A stretch of 15,353 bases of DNA from Candidatus Thorarchaeota archaeon (GTDB taxonomy: Archaea > Asgardarchaeota > Thorarchaeia > Thorarchaeales > Thorarchaeaceae). The notes under the pieces are model-generated. The model saw nothing but the letters and a program-made list of their open reading frames with translations, was not told the origin of the DNA and made no database searches. The stretch spans positions 1-15,353 of the forward strand of contig RDOF01000056.1 of assembly GCA_011365025.1 (NCBI GenBank). Reading direction: 5' to 3'. Below are positions 13,692 through 15,353 of the stretch, in pieces. A program made the position numbers and the translations under genes. Positions within the stretch are counted from its first letter, which is position 1, and each line of letters opens with the position of its first letter.

Positions 13692-14642
13692 CTAATCAAC
13701 TGGCCCGTATTCATCCAACAACCATTCGACCTGTGACAGTATTGCTTCTTTGGCTGAGAATTTCGCAGTCCAACCGTAGCTTTCCAGCAGAGAGATATCC
13801 ATGTCGGTCCTGATTACATCACCAGTCCAGCCTCGCTTGCTACCAGTGTATTTCACCTTGGTATGAGAAAGGCCAAGAATTTCCAGAAGGATCTCCACAA
13901 TTTGCGACACCCTAAGCCGGTCTTTTGAGCCTACATTGACAGGGTGAAATCCCGGTCTCATTTTCTTACTCAAAAGCAAAGTTGCCGTCACCACATCATC
14001 TACGTGGATGTACACCTTCTCTTGATTTCCATCACCCAACACTTCCAGCTCTTTACTGTTTGCCTTCAGTTTTTCATAGAAATCGAAAACAACTCCATGG
14101 GAAAGCCGTGGTCCAATAACATTTCCTAATCTCAAGCTTAGCGCTTCTATACCGTAGAGTGAAGAATAGGAGGAAAGATACATCTCCAAAGCGGCTTTGG
14201 CTGCACCATAATTGCTGATTGGCCTAAGAGGCGAATCCTCATGAGTTGGCAGCGTCTTTGCATCCCCATAGATTGTTCCGCCAGATGATGCGAAGATAAT
14301 TCGATTGGTGTCGTTCTTCCTCATAATTTCTAGGAGAGCCAATCCACCTGTAACATTGATGCCGAAGTCAAGCAGGGGCATCTGATTGCTGAGTCGTACG
14401 TCAGGCTGAGCTGCAAAATGAAAGACCGTCGTTACGTCCTTCAGTGCTTTTTCAAGTACTTCATCGGAATTGATGGAGCCCTCAATGAAAATCAGACGTT
14501 CATCGCTAGCTTGCTTCTCAAGATTCTCAATCCTGCCTGTGGATAGGTCATCAAGGACAACAACAGTGTGGTTCTCAATTAGGGAGCCAACCAAGTGACT
14601 TCCAATAAAGCCAGCCCCGCCTGTGACTAGAACGCGCTCCAT
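13692..14642 (-). CDS. NAD-dependent epimerase/dehydratase (extended SDR), 316 aa
   Basis: Extended short-chain dehydrogenase acting on nucleotide sugars, of the UDP-glucose 4-epimerase / dTDP-glucose dehydratase group. VTGGAGFIGSH (6-16) is the NAD-binding GxxGxxG; VVLDDLSTG (28-36) has the acidic residue that selects NAD over NADP; FHFAAQPDV (74-82) and ASSGGTIYG (118-126) follow; the catalytic pair is YGAAK (Y145, K149); RLGNVIGPR (171-179) and the YIHVDDV (211-217) substrate region complete it. Length is normal. The frame is open to 14681, but the ATG at 14642 has AGGAG 8 nt upstream and begins directly at the Rossmann strand. It follows the YkgJ-type gene by 35 nt. The substrate sugar is not determinable; surface glycan or N-glycan precursor synthesis is a reasonable guess. 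Confidence 0.93.
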   Translation of the reverse strand: MERVLVTGGAGFIGSHLVGSLIENHTVVVLDDLSTGRIENLEKQASDERLIFIEGSINSDEVLEKALKDVTTVFHFAAQPDVRLSNQMPLLDFGINVTGGLALLEIMRKNDTNRIIFASSGGTIYGDAKTLPTHEDSPLRPISNYGAAKAALEMYLSSYSSLYGIEALSLRLGNVIGPRLSHGVVFDFYEKLKANSKELEVLGDGNQEKVYIHVDDVVTATLLLSKKMRPGFHPVNVGSKDRLRVSQIVEILLEILGLSHTKVKYTGSKRGWTGDVIRTDMDISLLESYGWTAKFSAKEAILSQVEWLLDEYGPVD

Positions 14643-14677
14643 TTCAATGTCTCCTGTCCGTGAATTGTGAATACCAG

Positions 14678-15274
14678 TCAAAAGTCTTTACTCAAAGAAA
14701 ATTCTGGAGTTTCTAAGACTCTTTCGATGAAATCCAAGGCGGTAGGCTCTTTGGTTTCGCGATTCCAGACTGCCGCGAAATGTGTGAAGTACTCAATATC
14801 AGCAAGTACATCGGAACCCAGTGCTTCTAGCTCCTTTGCGTCTACTTGTTTCCCTTTTCCTAATCCGGGACAGATTTCATTTCTTGCACTGAGCCCCCAC
14901 TTAGTCTCGCCAGAGTCTTTCCTGAATACAAAGGGAAACGACATGCATACTGAGGGACGAATTGAGTGAATCATGCATAGATTATCTTCAAGAAAGACGC
15001 AGTCACCATTCTCCATCTTTCTTACAGCTACAAAGGCAGGCCCATTCTCAGTGTTGACTCTTGGAATATGGCGAAGTCCCTTTGGAATGTTCTTCTTTGA
15101 GTCAATCACATAGAAATCCAATGCACGAAGAATACTGGAGGCACTAAGATCTAGGAAGAAAGCTATTCTCGAGATATCAGTTCCTGTGAGTGTTACGAGT
15201 AGAGTATCGTCTCTGCAACAAGCTCCGCACATTGTGCATTCGAATTTAGTTTCTGCACTCAACAGGACACACAA
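14678..15274 (-). CDS. YkgJ-family cysteine-cluster protein, 198 aa
   Basis: Member of the YkgJ/CxxCxxCC family, putative Zn- or Fe-S-binding proteins of unknown biochemical role. The cluster is complete: FECTMCGACC (C13, C16, C19, C20), C92, C100 in NLCMIHSIRPSVC with C110, the following SFPF, and C135 in ICPGLGKG. Length is near the upper family range because of a 70-residue segment between the first and second cysteine groups. The start is uncertain: TTG 15274 or TTG 15262 (starting SAETKFEC), neither with a clear Shine-Dalgarno; the next ATG is inside the first cysteine motif and would destroy it. It lies 35 nt upstream of the epimerase and is probably co-transcribed. A link between the two functions is not established. 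Confidence 0.88.
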   Translation of the reverse strand: MCVLLSAETKFECTMCGACCRDDTLLVTLTGTDISRIAFFLDLSASSILRALDFYVIDSKKNIPKGLRHIPRVNTENGPAFVAVRKMENGDCVFLEDNLCMIHSIRPSVCMSFPFVFRKDSGETKWGLSARNEICPGLGKGKQVDAKELEALGSDVLADIEYFTHFAAVWNRETKEPTALDFIERVLETPEFSLSKDF

Positions 15275-15307
15275 TCCAGTTCATTCATTGGAAGGGGAAA
15301 TTTCAAG

Positions 15308-15353
15308 CTATTTGAGGGTTGGTAGAAACTCTGCGAGTTTGCCAATCCCCTCT
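15308..15353 (-). CDS. Possible C-terminal end of a gene running off the window
   Basis: On the minus strand one frame reads EGIGKLAEFLPTLK followed by TAG at 15308-15310. The composition is protein-like and the stop lies 33 nt upstream of the YkgJ start, so an upstream operon member is plausible. Fifteen codons are too few to identify it, and the other two frames cannot be excluded. Confidence 0.3.
   Translation of the reverse strand, partial: EGIGKLAEFLPTLK

Noticed and set aside
1..15353. tRNA, rRNA, CRISPR array, insertion sequence or integrase
   Set aside because: I looked for cloverleaf-like arms, regularly spaced repeats, transposase motifs and terminal inverted repeats on both strands and saw none.

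Overview
The window reads as archaeal chromosome. The evidence is a single-chain NDP-forming acyl-CoA synthetase, a stand-alone BioD-like/DRTGG protein, a thiolase paired with a DUF35 zinc-ribbon protein, 46-residue ribbon-helix-helix proteins, TATA-like elements about 50-60 nt upstream of lead genes, and frequent TTG starts with good Shine-Dalgarno sequences. An Asgard-type lineage such as Thorarchaeia is a guess from gene content and moderate base composition; nothing here proves it.

Region 1 (about 1-7440) is almost entirely minus strand and encodes acyl-CoA (beta-oxidation or short-chain acyl-CoA) chemistry in separate transcription units: crotonase 1 (50-835); thiolase plus DUF35 partner (3016 to 1430); crotonase 2 (4502 to 3690); and a four-gene operon (7438 to 4644) of nitroreductase-family flavoprotein, an unrecognised 175-aa protein, an SCP2-domain protein and 3-hydroxyacyl-CoA dehydrogenase. 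Four of these units end in a stem-loop followed by a T-rich tract just past the stop codon. Two small genes are interspersed: a plus-strand orphan (1003-1350) and a two-CxxC zinc ribbon (3186-3398).

Region 2 (about 7728-10957) is a two-gene minus-strand operon: ADP-forming acyl-CoA synthetase followed without a gap by a P-loop/DRTGG protein. Together with region 1 this gives a route from acyl-CoA through hydration, dehydrogenation and thiolysis to acetyl-CoA, with ATP recovered by the synthetase. Acyl-CoA dehydrogenase, ETF and an AMP-forming ligase are not in the window.

Region 3 (about 11100-13680) is plus strand and contains two tandem duplications: two 46-aa ribbon-helix-helix proteins (38 of 46 residues identical), then two about 322-aa proteins of no family I recognise. 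The last two share seven cysteines at exactly the same spacing although most of the rest has diverged. This is the best candidate for something undescribed.

Region 4 (13692-15353) is minus strand: a YkgJ-type cysteine-cluster protein, an NAD-dependent sugar-nucleotide epimerase/dehydratase, and possibly the last codons of another gene running off the right edge.
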